Below the pieces are notes generated by a model. It did not search any database and was not told where the DNA came from. It worked only from the letters and a program-made list of their open reading frames with translations. A DNA stretch of 64,000 bases from Solirubrobacterales bacterium (GTDB lineage: Bacteria > Actinomycetota > Thermoleophilia > Solirubrobacterales > 70-9), in assembly GCA_021155855.1 (NCBI GenBank), contig JAJNAZ010000017.1, forward strand, positions 1 through 64,000, written 5' to 3'. A program made the position numbers and the translations under genes. This document shows positions 45,179 through 52,959 of the stretch, in pieces (positions within the stretch are counted from its first letter, which is position 1; the number at the start of each line of letters is the position of its first letter).

Positions 45179-46795
45179 TCAGGGAATCGGCTCTCCGAAG
45201 ACAGGGTCGAATGGCTGCCGATCAGAGGGGCATATCGTCCCCTGCGGTGGGGTGACAAGGTTGACCAGATACTCGCCGGTGGCGCTCTTGACACAGGCGC
45301 TGGGGTCTCGGGGGCTGGTGTGGCTATAGCCGTCGTGGGTCAGTAGGACCGCGTTGCCGAGCCGGCGCGCGGTGCGGCGGGCGTTCGCGTACGGCGTGTT
45401 CGGGTCGAACCGAGTGCCGATGACCAGGATCGGGTTCTTGGTCGAGGCGTTCCACGGCCCGGTGTAGCGATCGGCGCTGCGCGCGGGCCAGGAGGCACAG
45501 GGCGCCCAGCGCCACCACGTGATCACCGGCCCGTAGATGAAGCTGACGCGAGTGAGCCGATCGAGAACGTTCCGCCACGCCCCGGGGCCTTGCCGGGCGG
45601 GGCTGTCCGCGCACGTGAGCGCGATGCCGGGTAGGCCGGGAGCGACGTCCTGCGACGAGAACGCGGTCGTGAGCAGGCGACCCGCGGTCGCGAGCCCCGA
45701 TCCGTCACCGTCGGCGGCCGCCTCGAGCTGGGCGGCGAGATCCGGCCACGTGGCTGGCCCGGCGCTCATGTTGACGACGATCGCGGAGAGGGCGTCGCCG
45801 TAGGTCAGCTCGCCTGGCGGATCGGCGGACGGGGCCGAGATCGACGCGCGGCGCAGGCGTTCCAGCAGCCGATTCACACGCGGCGCCACGGGGCCGTCAC
45901 CGGCCAGCGCGCAGCGCTCCGGACCCGCGCTCTGGCACAGCGACAGGAAGCCCTCGAATCCTCGGTCGCTGAACCTGAGCTGGTTCGCATAGCCCGCCTC
46001 GGTTCCCCGGGTGTAGGCGACCGGGTCGACGACCCCGTCGAGGACCATCGCGCGCACCCGGCGGGGGAACATGTTGGTGTAGGTCTGGCCGATGAAGGTG
46101 CCGGCGGAGATGCCGAGGTACGTGAGCCTTCGGTCGCCGACCAGCCGGCGCAGGTAGTCGAGATCTCGGGCCGTGTCGGCGGTGGAGATGTGACGCAGCA
46201 GCCTGCCGCTGATCTCACCGCAGCGTCGCGCGAGCGCCGCTGTCTTGCGCGCGATGCGACGCGACTGGCGCCCCGTCGTCGGAATCGACCAGTTGCCGAA
46301 GAACCTCGCCCTGCGCTTCTCGCTGCGAAAGCATCGGACGTGGGTGCTGTCGCCGGCGCCGCGGATGTCCCACCCGACGACGTCGAACCGGCCCTGGCCT
46401 GCAGCGTCCAGACTCACTCCGTCGTCGCGGACCTGCTGGACGGAGCCGGCCGGCCCGCCCGGATTCACGAACATCGAGCCGATCCGCTCCTCGGGCCGGC
46501 TGGCGAGGTGGCGGATCACCGCGAGCTTGATCTGGCGCCCGCCCGGGCGGTCCCAGTCCAGCGGCACCCGCACCTTCGCGCACTCGAGCTGCTCGCCGCA
46601 GCCCGTCCAGGCGATGCCCCTACTCGCGGCCGCGGTCGTCGCAACGGTGGCCAGAAGCGACATGACGACGAGCGTCGAGAGGGCCATGAGCCCGGGCCGC
46701 AGGAGCTTGGTGCTCGACGCGGGCGCGGCTGAGGTGGTCGTGAAGTCGTAGGTCAGTTCGGAAGTCCCTCGCCAGGGGACGGCACCGTACCCCAT
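45179..46795 (-). CDS. Secreted alpha/beta hydrolase, tripeptidyl aminopeptidase (TAP) type
   Basis: Exported peptidase of about 538 residues. A signal segment (LMALSTLVVMSLLATVATTAAA) precedes the catalytic domain: oxyanion region FVNPGGPAGSVQQV, nucleophile in YLGISAGTFIGQTY, acid in VIGTRFDPNTPYANA and His in HDGYSHTSPRDPS. The C-terminal TAP-like domain is complete. Mature Cys pairs suggest disulfides. ATG 46795 is my choice; GTG 46828 is further upstream. It is the only intact large gene within the tRNA-Gly island. Confidence 0.85.
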   Translation of the reverse strand: MGYGAVPWRGTSELTYDFTTTSAAPASSTKLLRPGLMALSTLVVMSLLATVATTAAASRGIAWTGCGEQLECAKVRVPLDWDRPGGRQIKLAVIRHLASRPEERIGSMFVNPGGPAGSVQQVRDDGVSLDAAGQGRFDVVGWDIRGAGDSTHVRCFRSEKRRARFFGNWSIPTTGRQSRRIARKTAALARRCGEISGRLLRHISTADTARDLDYLRRLVGDRRLTYLGISAGTFIGQTYTNMFPRRVRAMVLDGVVDPVAYTRGTEAGYANQLRFSDRGFEGFLSLCQSAGPERCALAGDGPVAPRVNRLLERLRRASISAPSADPPGELTYGDALSAIVVNMSAGPATWPDLAAQLEAAADGDGSGLATAGRLLTTAFSSQDVAPGLPGIALTCADSPARQGPGAWRNVLDRLTRVSFIYGPVITWWRWAPCASWPARSADRYTGPWNASTKNPILVIGTRFDPNTPYANARRTARRLGNAVLLTHDGYSHTSPRDPSACVKSATGEYLVNLVTPPQGTICPSDRQPFDPVFGEPIP

Positions 46796-46828
46796 GGCAA
46801 GAGCGTGTGGTTCGCTGCGTGCCGCCAC

Positions 46829-47307
46829 TGAGCCCCGCGTGTGGTCGAGGCACCTCCGCGGGACGCCGGGGACCGCTCCTTCGCCTGTGATCGCAAGCTG
46901 TCGAGAGTTCGCCCCCCTCCCGCGTGCAAGCAGCAGCTGATCCGTGGGGGGTCGGATCGGCGGTGACGACGAGCGCGATGGGCACCTGCTACCGGTCAGC
47001 GTTGACCGCCGAGCTTAGAAACTGGTAGCAACGCTGGTAGCAGCGCGCCCGCAGCCCGCATGAACAAGCCAGATGGCGGGGATCTTGACCACATCAGCCG
47101 CTTCCCATTGCAGAGCCAAATCCGGCCTCGGCCCGTCTCCCGCCGTGGCCCCGATAGTGGCCCAAACGTCCGCGCAGAACGCAGGAGAGCCCGCCGAAGC
47201 GGCCCTCTTTAACGCGGCTTGCTCCGTCTCAGCGGTTCGCTCACGACGGACGGCTCGCTCTACGACTTAAGGGTGTGGGTGCTCAAAGAGCCGGGTAGCC
47301 GGTAAAC
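46829..47307. other. Gene-poor stretch inside the island
   Basis: No convincing gene. It holds the second TGGTAGC pair (47023-47041), then CATCAGCCGCTTC at 47092-47104, a 13-bp match to the end of the att copy at 49715-49727 including two bases beyond the tRNA. On the minus strand a frame of about 80 codons without a normal start ends at about 47020 inside the repeat pair, with GRAATSVATSF as its last residues; it may be a remnant. Confidence 0.4.
47023..47041 (+). repeat. Paired TGGTAGC repeat, 12-bp period (second pair)
   Basis: TGGTAGC at 47023 and 47035, the same unit and spacing as at 45017-45035, lying about 2 kb away inside the same island. It is followed 51 bp later by a 13-bp partial match to the att core. 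This could mark a second, nested integration or the far arm of the same element. Confidence 0.45.
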
Positions 47308-47586
47308 ATGGGAGTCGAGATCGGCGTCGGTGCCAGGGCAAAGAAGCTGCGGTTCAGGCGCAAACCGCGGGTCAAGGTGGATGCCGACGTCGAGAGCGAG
47401 ATCAACCCTGAACTCGCCCGCGCGACGGAGAGGATCGAGGGCGAGGCACACTCACACACCGTGCGGGAGAATCTCCCCGACGAGGTCGAGCCCGGCGTCA
47501 CCTACCGCGACGTCCGCGTCGGCTGGCTCGCCAAACTCAAGCGTGTCCGACCGCGGCGGGCCCCTGACTCGGGCGAGGAATGCTAA
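47308..47586 (+). CDS. Uncharacterised protein, possibly with an altered C-terminus
   Basis: A 92-residue frame starting ATG 47308. The first 70 residues look coding, with RFRRKPRVKVDADVESEIN and ENLPDEVEPGVTYRDVRVGW, a type I associate with small actinobacterial hypothetical proteins. The last 20 residues (RVRPRRAPDSG region) lie antisense to the DUF2652 remnant and look like read-through, so the true C-terminus may be lost. Confidence 0.5.
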   Translation: MGVEIGVGARAKKLRFRRKPRVKVDADVESEINPELARATERIEGEAHSHTVRENLPDEVEPGVTYRDVRVGWLAKLKRVRPRRAPDSGEEC

Positions 47587-47862
47587 GCGACTGAAGCGCA
47601 CGGTGCATGGCGACGGTCGCCCGGGTGATGGCGGAGAGCGTCGCAGGGCCGTCCAGCCCGTCGGCGTCGCGCGAGAGAAAGGCCGCGTCGCCCTCGCGCC
47701 CTCGATCTCGATCAGGTCGAAGTCCCGCGCGGCGTCGACGACCTTGTCGAGCATGCGAGTCGTGGCCGCCTCGGCGTGCCCGAGGATGCTGCGGTGGAAC
47801 TGCATGTATTCGGTGTAGCCGCCGATGTCGGCGATCAGGAGCAGCGCACGCCGAGTCGCCAT
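47537..47862 (-). pseudogene. DUF2652 protein remnant, frameshifted and truncated
   Basis: Minus-strand ATG 47862 begins LLLIADIGGYTEYMQFHRSI, the start of DUF2652 proteins related to adenylate cyclase domains. After LIEIEG the frame shifts: the next frame continues GDAAFLSRDADGLDGPATLS and AITRATVAMHRAL. The DNA there reads GAGGGCGCGAGGGCGAC, and removing 8 bp (a near-tandem GAGGGCGC) restores one frame. The gene then ends early, so both a duplication and a truncation have broken it. Confidence 0.65.
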
Positions 47863-47984
47863 GGGCGGACGCTAACACGCCGCGATGGGGCTGTTGGCAG
47901 ACCTCCGCCCGGGAGCCCGCTGAGGCGGGGCCGAAGCCGGTACGCTCGCGCCGTGCCCGATGCGTGGCTCGACACCCTAGCGAG

Positions 47985-49156
47985 TTGACCGCGCGCTCCG
48001 TGTCCCTTCGCGAATCCGAAGCGGCCTTCCTCGCGGGCGGAGCTCACCCGGCGGGGGACGCCGGCGCGACGTACTCGCGTGTCGCCGACCTGCCCCTTCG
48101 GATCGACCGATGCGAGCTGGTACCGCTGGTGCGCGACACCTCGAGCGGGTTTACCAAGGTCTCGATCGTGGTCCGGCTGACCGGGGACGGCCACGAGGGC
48201 CAAGGCGAGGACATCACCTGGGACCAAATCGACCAGATCGAGCAGCTCCGGCATGCGGGCGACCTCTCATGGCTCCGCGGGCGGCGCACGCTCGACGAGT
48301 TCTCCACGCTGTTGGGGCTGGCCGACCTCTTCCCGGTCGAGCCAGTCCGGGAGAGCGCCCGCGACTACCGCCGTTGGGCGTTCGAGAGCGCGGCGCTCGA
48401 CCTCGCCCTCCGCCAGAGCGGCGTCTCGCTCCAGGACGCCGTCGGTCGAGCGGCGCAGCCCGTCAACTTCGTCATGTCGACGCGGATCGCCGACTCCTCG
48501 GGCCTCGCCGCGCTCCGAGCGCTGCGCGGCATGGATGCGGCGCTGCGATTCAAGCTCGATCTGACGCCGAGCTGGGATCGCGCGCTTCTGGCGGAGCTGG
48601 CATCCCTCGCCGCCGTCGAGGTGGTCGACATGAAGGGGACCTACCGCAACGCGACCGTGGCCATGGAGCCGGACCCGGACCTCTACCGTCGCGTGTTCGA
48701 GGCGCTGCCCGGGGCCTGGATCGAGGACCCGGCCGTGGCCGACGACACCGTCGAGCTCCTCGACCGTCACCGTGAGCGGATCACCTGGGACGTGCCGATC
48801 CGCTCGGTCGGCGACATCGAGACCCTGCCCTGGCCGCCACGCCTCCTGAACCTCAAGCCCGCCCGCTTCGGCAGCGTTCGCCGGCTGTTCGAGACCTACG
48901 ACTACTGCGGGGCGCAAGGCATCTCCACCTACGGGGGGGCATGTTCGAACAGGGTCCGGGACGGGGGCAGCTCCAGTACCTCGCATCGCTGTTCCATCCC
49001 GACGGTCCAAACGATCTCGCCCCCGTGGAGTACAACCTGCAGCTCGGCGCGGGTGACCTCCCGCGCCCGCCGCTCCCGCCCGAGCCACACGAGACCGGCT
49101 TCCGCTGGGGCAGCTACGACGGGCGCCGTAGCATTCGCGAGCGACCGCCGCAATAG
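47985..49156 (+). pseudogene. Enolase-superfamily (mandelate racemase/OSBS-like) gene with frameshift
   Basis: Frame 1 from TTG 47985 or GTG 48000 carries an N-terminal capping domain (RVADLPLRIDRCELVPLVRD) and a barrel with RFKLDLTPSWDRALLAELA, EVVDMKGTYRN, WIEDPAVADDTVEL and LNLKPARFGSVRRLFETYD. At 48933-48939 a run of seven G breaks the frame; one more G would give YGGGMFEQGPGRGQLQYLA, which continues in the next frame to 49156. It is either a pseudogene or a homopolymer sequencing error. The substrate is unknown. Confidence 0.7.
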
Positions 49157-49274
49157 CCCGCGCCCCGAGTAGGACCGGGGCGCCTCGCTGAGCCGGGGTC
49201 TCCGGCCGGTCACTCCACGCAGCGCCTTGGCCGACGCGGGTCGGCAATGCGGGCGGCTGTCGGAGCAGACCCGG

Positions 49275-49574
49275 TTAGCCGGCGGTAGGCGACGGAGGTT
49301 CGCCCGGCGACTCTGGAGGTTCGCTCGAAGCCTCTGGCGCGCGGTCGGAGGTCGCGGCGGTCTCCGGCGTTGCTTCTCGCTTCTCCGCACGTTGTCGGGC
49401 GTCACTCGCCATGTCGTCCAGGCGTTGGGCGATGTTCCTCGCGGTCGCCGCCATCTTGTCGAGCGCGTCCGGCGCTTGCCGCTCGACTTGCTCGCGCGCC
49501 TCGTCCATCAAGCCCTCGAGCCGCTGCTTGTACTCCTGAAGCCGGGAAAGGTCATCGCCGCTCTGCTCGGCCAT
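49275..49574 (-). CDS. Small charged helical protein
   Basis: A 99-residue acidic protein. Residues 10-65 form one long amphipathic helix or coiled coil (SRLQEYKQRLEGLMDEARE, NIAQRLDDMASDARQRAEKR); the rest is a Pro/Glu/Ser-rich tail ending SPTAG. ATG 49574 has TATAGC 6 nt upstream and no Shine-Dalgarno. The function is unknown. It lies just inside the right end of the tRNA-Gly island. Confidence 0.6.
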   Translation of the reverse strand: MAEQSGDDLSRLQEYKQRLEGLMDEAREQVERQAPDALDKMAATARNIAQRLDDMASDARQRAEKREATPETAATSDRAPEASSEPPESPGEPPSPTAG

Positions 49575-49697
49575 GCAGAGGCTATACCCAGTATTACCAC
49601 TGCCATGCCAACGGTCGGGCACCGCGCGCGCCAGGTAACGGCTGCCACCGGGCCTGATCCACGAAGCAGTCGATGTAACCCTCGCTGAGCGGCACCC

Positions 49698-49725
49698 GTC
49701 GTGGGTTCGAATCCCATCAGCCGCT
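49698..49725 (+). repeat. attR-like copy of the tRNA-Gly 3' end (28-bp direct repeat, copy 2)
   Basis: Exact 28-bp copy of 44920-44947 (it contains GTGGGTTCGAATCCCATC) with no tRNA 5' half before it, so it is not a tRNA gene. It defines the right end of an approximately 4.8-kb insertion into tRNA-Gly. A truncated ABC transporter gene starts right at this boundary. Confidence 0.75.
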
Positions 49726-50108
49726 TCGAAGGGCCCGAGGAGGGGGCGCCTTGTGCGAGGGCCACGCGAAGTGGCAGGCGGCCGTGCCGTTGTCGCCGGG
49801 TCCCCACAACTCGGGCTCGAGCTCGGCGCACACGGATTGCGCCAACGGGCAGCGCGTTCGGAACCTGCAGCCGCTCGGGCGATCCACCGCTGAGGGCAGT
49901 TCCCCCGCAAGCGCCGCGGATCCCGACTCCTTACGCACTCCCAGCTTCGGCGCGGCCTTCATCAGCGCCCGCGTATAAGGGTGCTGCGCATCGTCGAAGA
50001 GCGCCTCGGTGGGCCGGTCCTCGACCACTGCGCCCAGGTAGAGCACAACTACGCGGCTGCTGACCTGACGGACCACCGTCAGGTCATGGCTGACGAAGAC
50101 GGAACGGT
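49717..50108 (-). pseudogene. C-terminal fragment of a peptide ABC transporter ATPase (OppF/DppF type)
   Basis: Residues VFVSHDLTVVRQVSSRVVVLYLGAV (switch His included) are followed by HPYTRALMKAAPKLG and the C-terminal Cys cluster GCRFRTRCPLAQSVCAELEPE, diagnostic of oligopeptide/dipeptide ATPases. The Walker A, signature and Walker B parts are missing, and unrelated sequence lies upstream of about 50108. The stop codon falls within the att copy. It is a truncated remnant, about 40% of the usual length. Confidence 0.75.
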
Positions 50109-50260
50109 CCTGCTCGGCAGCGGTGAGCGACGCGAAGTCGATCAGGCGGCGAAGGTGGCCCGCCACCGAGCGGGCCGTGCCACTGCCGGTGAGCGCCCTT
50201 GCCGCGCCGCCTCGACGGTGAGATGATTTCTGGGTCCAAGGCAGGGGGAAAGGCGGCACC

Positions 50261-50467
50261 ATGCTCGCCAGACTTCTCGCCCACCTTCGCGGACACTGGA
50301 TGGGGGTGCTTACCGTGTTCTTGGTTCTCGCCGGCGGCGTCGCCTACGCCGCCAACGCCGTGTTCAGCGAGGACATCGTCGACGGCGGGGTAAGGAGCGC
50401 CGACGTCTACTCCCTTAGCGGCCGTGGTATAGACGGAACCGTCTGCGTGACGACGTCGACCAACTGA
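50261..50467 (+). CDS. Short exported or anchored protein, probably truncated
   Basis: A 68-residue frame from ATG 50261. A basic N-terminus leads into a membrane/signal segment (MGVLTVFLVLAGGVAYAANA), then NAVFSEDIVDGGVRSADVYS, the opening of the longer surface proteins common in this lineage. The frame ends shortly afterwards, so it may be a truncated member. AGGGGGAAAGG upstream could act as a ribosome-binding site. Confidence 0.5.
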   Translation: MLARLLAHLRGHWMGVLTVFLVLAGGVAYAANAVFSEDIVDGGVRSADVYSLSGRGIDGTVCVTTSTN

Positions 50468-50644
50468 GGCGCAGCTAGCCGGGCTGCGGGAGTAGGACAC
50501 TCACGTCACGTCCCTGGCCGGCGTCTTGTAGATGCGTGCAGACCCCGGCGGGCAGCTCATGACGGTCCGGGTCATGCCGCCGCGCGGGTGGGTGCCACCC
50601 CACCAAGACGCTCCCAGGCAAGACCGCGGAAGTACGATGGCTGA

Positions 50645-50872
50645 ATGGCGCGTGTGCTGGTCGGTCTGATCCGCGAGGAGACTGGTGTGGCCGCGGACCG
50701 TATTCTCAGTCACCTCGATCAACGCTTCGACGTCGGCCTCGGCGGCGAGCCCTGGGTCGAGGTGATCGTCACCGAAGTCTCCGGTTTGGATGAAGCTCGC
50801 GCGCTGGTCGCCGAGGTCGCGGCGGAGGCCGATCCCGACTGGCGCAGATGCTTCCGTTTCGGAGAGGCTTAG
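50645..50872 (+). CDS. Small uncharacterised protein
   Basis: A 75-residue soluble acidic protein with no recognised family. It contains RVLVGLIREETGVAADRIL and WVEVIVTEVSGLDEARALVA, which suggests an alternating strand-helix fold. ATG 50645 has TACGAT 6 nt upstream and no Shine-Dalgarno. The 177 bp before it, from the end of the preceding small gene, show no other feature. Confidence 0.6.
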   Translation: MARVLVGLIREETGVAADRILSHLDQRFDVGLGGEPWVEVIVTEVSGLDEARALVAEVAAEADPDWRRCFRFGEA

Positions 50873-50983
50873 GTAGAACCGGGTTCATCAGCCGGGTGCC
50901 CCTAAGGCTCGCGCGGTCCCTGACTAGTCGAGCCCAGTCTTCGGGATTTCCCCCAGCCCCGGATCGATGGATACTGCGTTGCG

Positions 50984-51377
50984 ATGTCGCAAGAGAACGT
51001 GGAGCTCGCCTATCGGAGCTACGACGCCGTCAACCGCCGCGACCTCGATGGCCTTCTGGCGCTGATGGATGACGACGTCGAGGCGGTCTCGCGCATAGCC
51101 GCCATGGAGGGCGGGCTGCACGGCCACGACGGAATGCGTGCTGGTGGGATAGCTGGTTCAGCGCCTTCCCGGATACACGATCGAGGTCGTCGAAGTGCGC
51201 GACCGAGCGGATTTCGTGTTCGCCGCCTTTCGCGGCCACGGCCACGGAGCGGGCAGCCGGCTCCCCTTCGAGGACACGGTCTGGCATCTGAGCCGGTGGC
51301 GACGCGGGAAGTGCACCTGGTGGCGCGTTTATCCCAGTTGGCGGGAGGCCCTCGAAGCCGCCGGGCTGTCCGAGTAG
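50984..51377 (+). pseudogene. SnoaL/NTF2-like (MSQENVE family) gene with two frameshifts
   Basis: It opens MSQENVELAYRSYDAVNRRD and ends WREALEAAGLSE like the intact copies at 59-62 kb, but three frames are needed to read it. The shift after HGHDGM (near 51135-51141) leads to WWDSWFSAFP, and a second near 51166-51173 leads to YTIEVVEVRDRADFVFAAF. Each is consistent with loss of one base. GGATACT lies before the ATG as in the other copies, so promoter and ends are preserved while the body is broken. Confidence 0.7.
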
Positions 51378-51527
51378 GCCCGCGTTCACGGACTCGTCCC
51401 CGGCGCCGGGGCACTCCGACCCGCCTCTTTTGAGAAACTTGGCGCGCGCTGCCAGCCCCGTTCCCGGCGGTCCCGCATGTGACGCCGTTCCCGGAATGCT
51501 CCCCACCTCACCGGGTACCGGGATTGC

Positions 51528-51932
51528 GTGGCCCAGGAGGACGAGACGCGGGTGATCCCGCAAGAGGACGAGACGCGAGTGGCCCCGTCCCGGCGATGGG
51601 GCAATCCCGACCGAGTCCAGCTCGGTCTCGCCTTCGTCCTGGGCGTGTGTCTCACGCTCGCTGTCGGGGGATTGATTTTCTACTTCGCTGACCTTGAGGT
51701 CCGGGACGACTCGAAACGGGCTGCTTCCGGCCGCGTCTCGGTCCCGAACGTGCTCGGCCAGAGCACCTACGACGCGGAAATCGAACTGCGGACCGCCCGG
51801 CTTAAGCCCCGAAACGACTTTTCCGCCCGGTCACAGAACGTCTCGTTCTTCGATACGACGGTGAAGCTGCAGAGCCCTCCTCCAGGCACAAGGGTCAAGC
51901 TGGGCTCCACGGTGCAGCTTCAGGTCGAGTGA
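51528..51932 (+). CDS. Membrane-anchored single PASTA-domain protein
   Basis: A 134-residue protein. The cytoplasmic N-terminus has a short duplication (QEDETRV twice), a membrane span covers about residues 33-53 (LAFVLGVCLTLAVGGLIFYF), and one PASTA domain follows (VPNVLGQSTYDAEIELRTAR to KLGSTVQLQVE). PASTA domains bind peptidoglycan fragments, usually in serine/threonine kinases or PBPs; here no kinase is attached. GTG 51528. Confidence 0.78.
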   Translation: MAQEDETRVIPQEDETRVAPSRRWGNPDRVQLGLAFVLGVCLTLAVGGLIFYFADLEVRDDSKRAASGRVSVPNVLGQSTYDAEIELRTARLKPRNDFSARSQNVSFFDTTVKLQSPPPGTRVKLGSTVQLQVE

Positions 51933-52128
51933 CGGCCTCACCGGAAACCGAGACTCGGCGCGCAGCCCCGCGCGGCGACGACCGCATAGCACCTGCTCCT
52001 GACCCTCGTACGGGCTGCTCGTTCGAGCCTTGATCATTCCTTCTTCGGCGGTACGATAGGCACGTTCAAGCGGACGATCGGGGAGTCCCTGATCGGTGGC
52101 TTTCCGGTCGGCGAGAGAGGAGCCGGAC

Positions 52129-52650
52129 ATGAGCCGTAAGAGAGGAGCTGCGTTGGCAGCTGCGGCGCTGATCGCTGTCCTCGTAATCAGCGCAAGCGTG
52201 GTGCCGTCGTCGGCGCAGGAGCCCCCGCCACCCATTGGAATTGAGCTCTTGACAGACCGCGCCGAGTTCACCGACAACGTCGACCTCAAGCTCAAGAACA
52301 AGCTAGATGGCAAGGCGACCGAAGTCGTGAACGTCAAGGACCCGTCGCTCACCGTGACGGCGAGAATCACCGTGCAGCCCGGGGCAGAGTTTGGCTGGCA
52401 CACCCATCCCGGTCCCGTGATCGTCAACGTCGTCGAGGGTGAGCTCGTCTACGTCGCCGCCGACGACTGCGTGGAGCGTGAATACCCGGCGGACACCGCG
52501 TTTATCGACGCTGGTGGGGACCACGTCCACAACGCCTTCGGGGACCCCGACGCCGGTCCGACGGTTCTGGTGGCCACGTTCTTCCACGCGCCCCCGGCGC
52601 CGGGGCCGCTGCTCATTCCTGCGGACGCGCCTGAGGGTTGCGAGATCTGA
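52129..52650 (+). CDS. Secreted cupin-domain protein
   Basis: A 173-residue protein with a signal peptide (MSRKRGAALAAAALIAVLV) and one cupin domain. The metal-binding first motif is WHTHPGPVIVNVVEGELVY and the second is DAGGDHVHNAFGDPD. It would act outside the membrane; the substrate is unknown. ATG 52129 has GAGAGGAG about 6-13 nt upstream, which decides the start over an earlier ATG at 52096. Confidence 0.82.
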   Translation: MSRKRGAALAAAALIAVLVISASVVPSSAQEPPPPIGIELLTDRAEFTDNVDLKLKNKLDGKATEVVNVKDPSLTVTARITVQPGAEFGWHTHPGPVIVNVVEGELVYVAADDCVEREYPADTAFIDAGGDHVHNAFGDPDAGPTVLVATFFHAPPAPGPLLIPADAPEGCEI

Positions 52651-52821
52651 TCACGACGAGCAGGACTTCCCGCCCAGCCACCCACCGCTGAATCCGGTCG
52701 AGCTGGGTTTGGCTGGGCGGGGGGTGTTCATCTCGTCCCCCTCCATGCCCGTGAGCGCGGCTACCACCCGCTCAGCCGCCGGCTCATCGGACTGGGTAGG
52801 CCCGGCCGCTGGCACCGGCAC
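52651..52821 (-). CDS. Candidate small peptide gene antisense to a 309-bp gap
   Basis: The gap 52651-52959 has no ordinary gene. On the minus strand a frame from GTG 52821 to TGA 52651 (56 codons) contains DEPAAERVVAALTGMEGDEM and ends GFSGGWLGGKSCSS. An inner ATG (52731) has a strong GGAGGGGG before it and would give 26 residues. The residue mix differs from nearby shadow frames, but there is no family and no linked enzyme. Confidence 0.3.
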   Translation of the reverse strand: MPVPAAGPTQSDEPAAERVVAALTGMEGDEMNTPRPAKPSSTGFSGGWLGGKSCSS

Positions 52822-52959
52822 GGCGAAGGGGCCATGCGATCAGCGGCTAGCGATGAGTTTCCCCATCGGCGGTGGTCTTACTGACCGACACGGGTAGCGT
52901 GCGGGAGATCGTCCATTCGGTCGCCCCGGACGCGGCATCCACGAACGAAGGAGATGACA

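Noticed and set aside
49690-49730. Second tRNA-Gly gene
   Set aside because: Only the 3' 28 bp match; there is no acceptor 5' arm, D-arm or anticodon arm.
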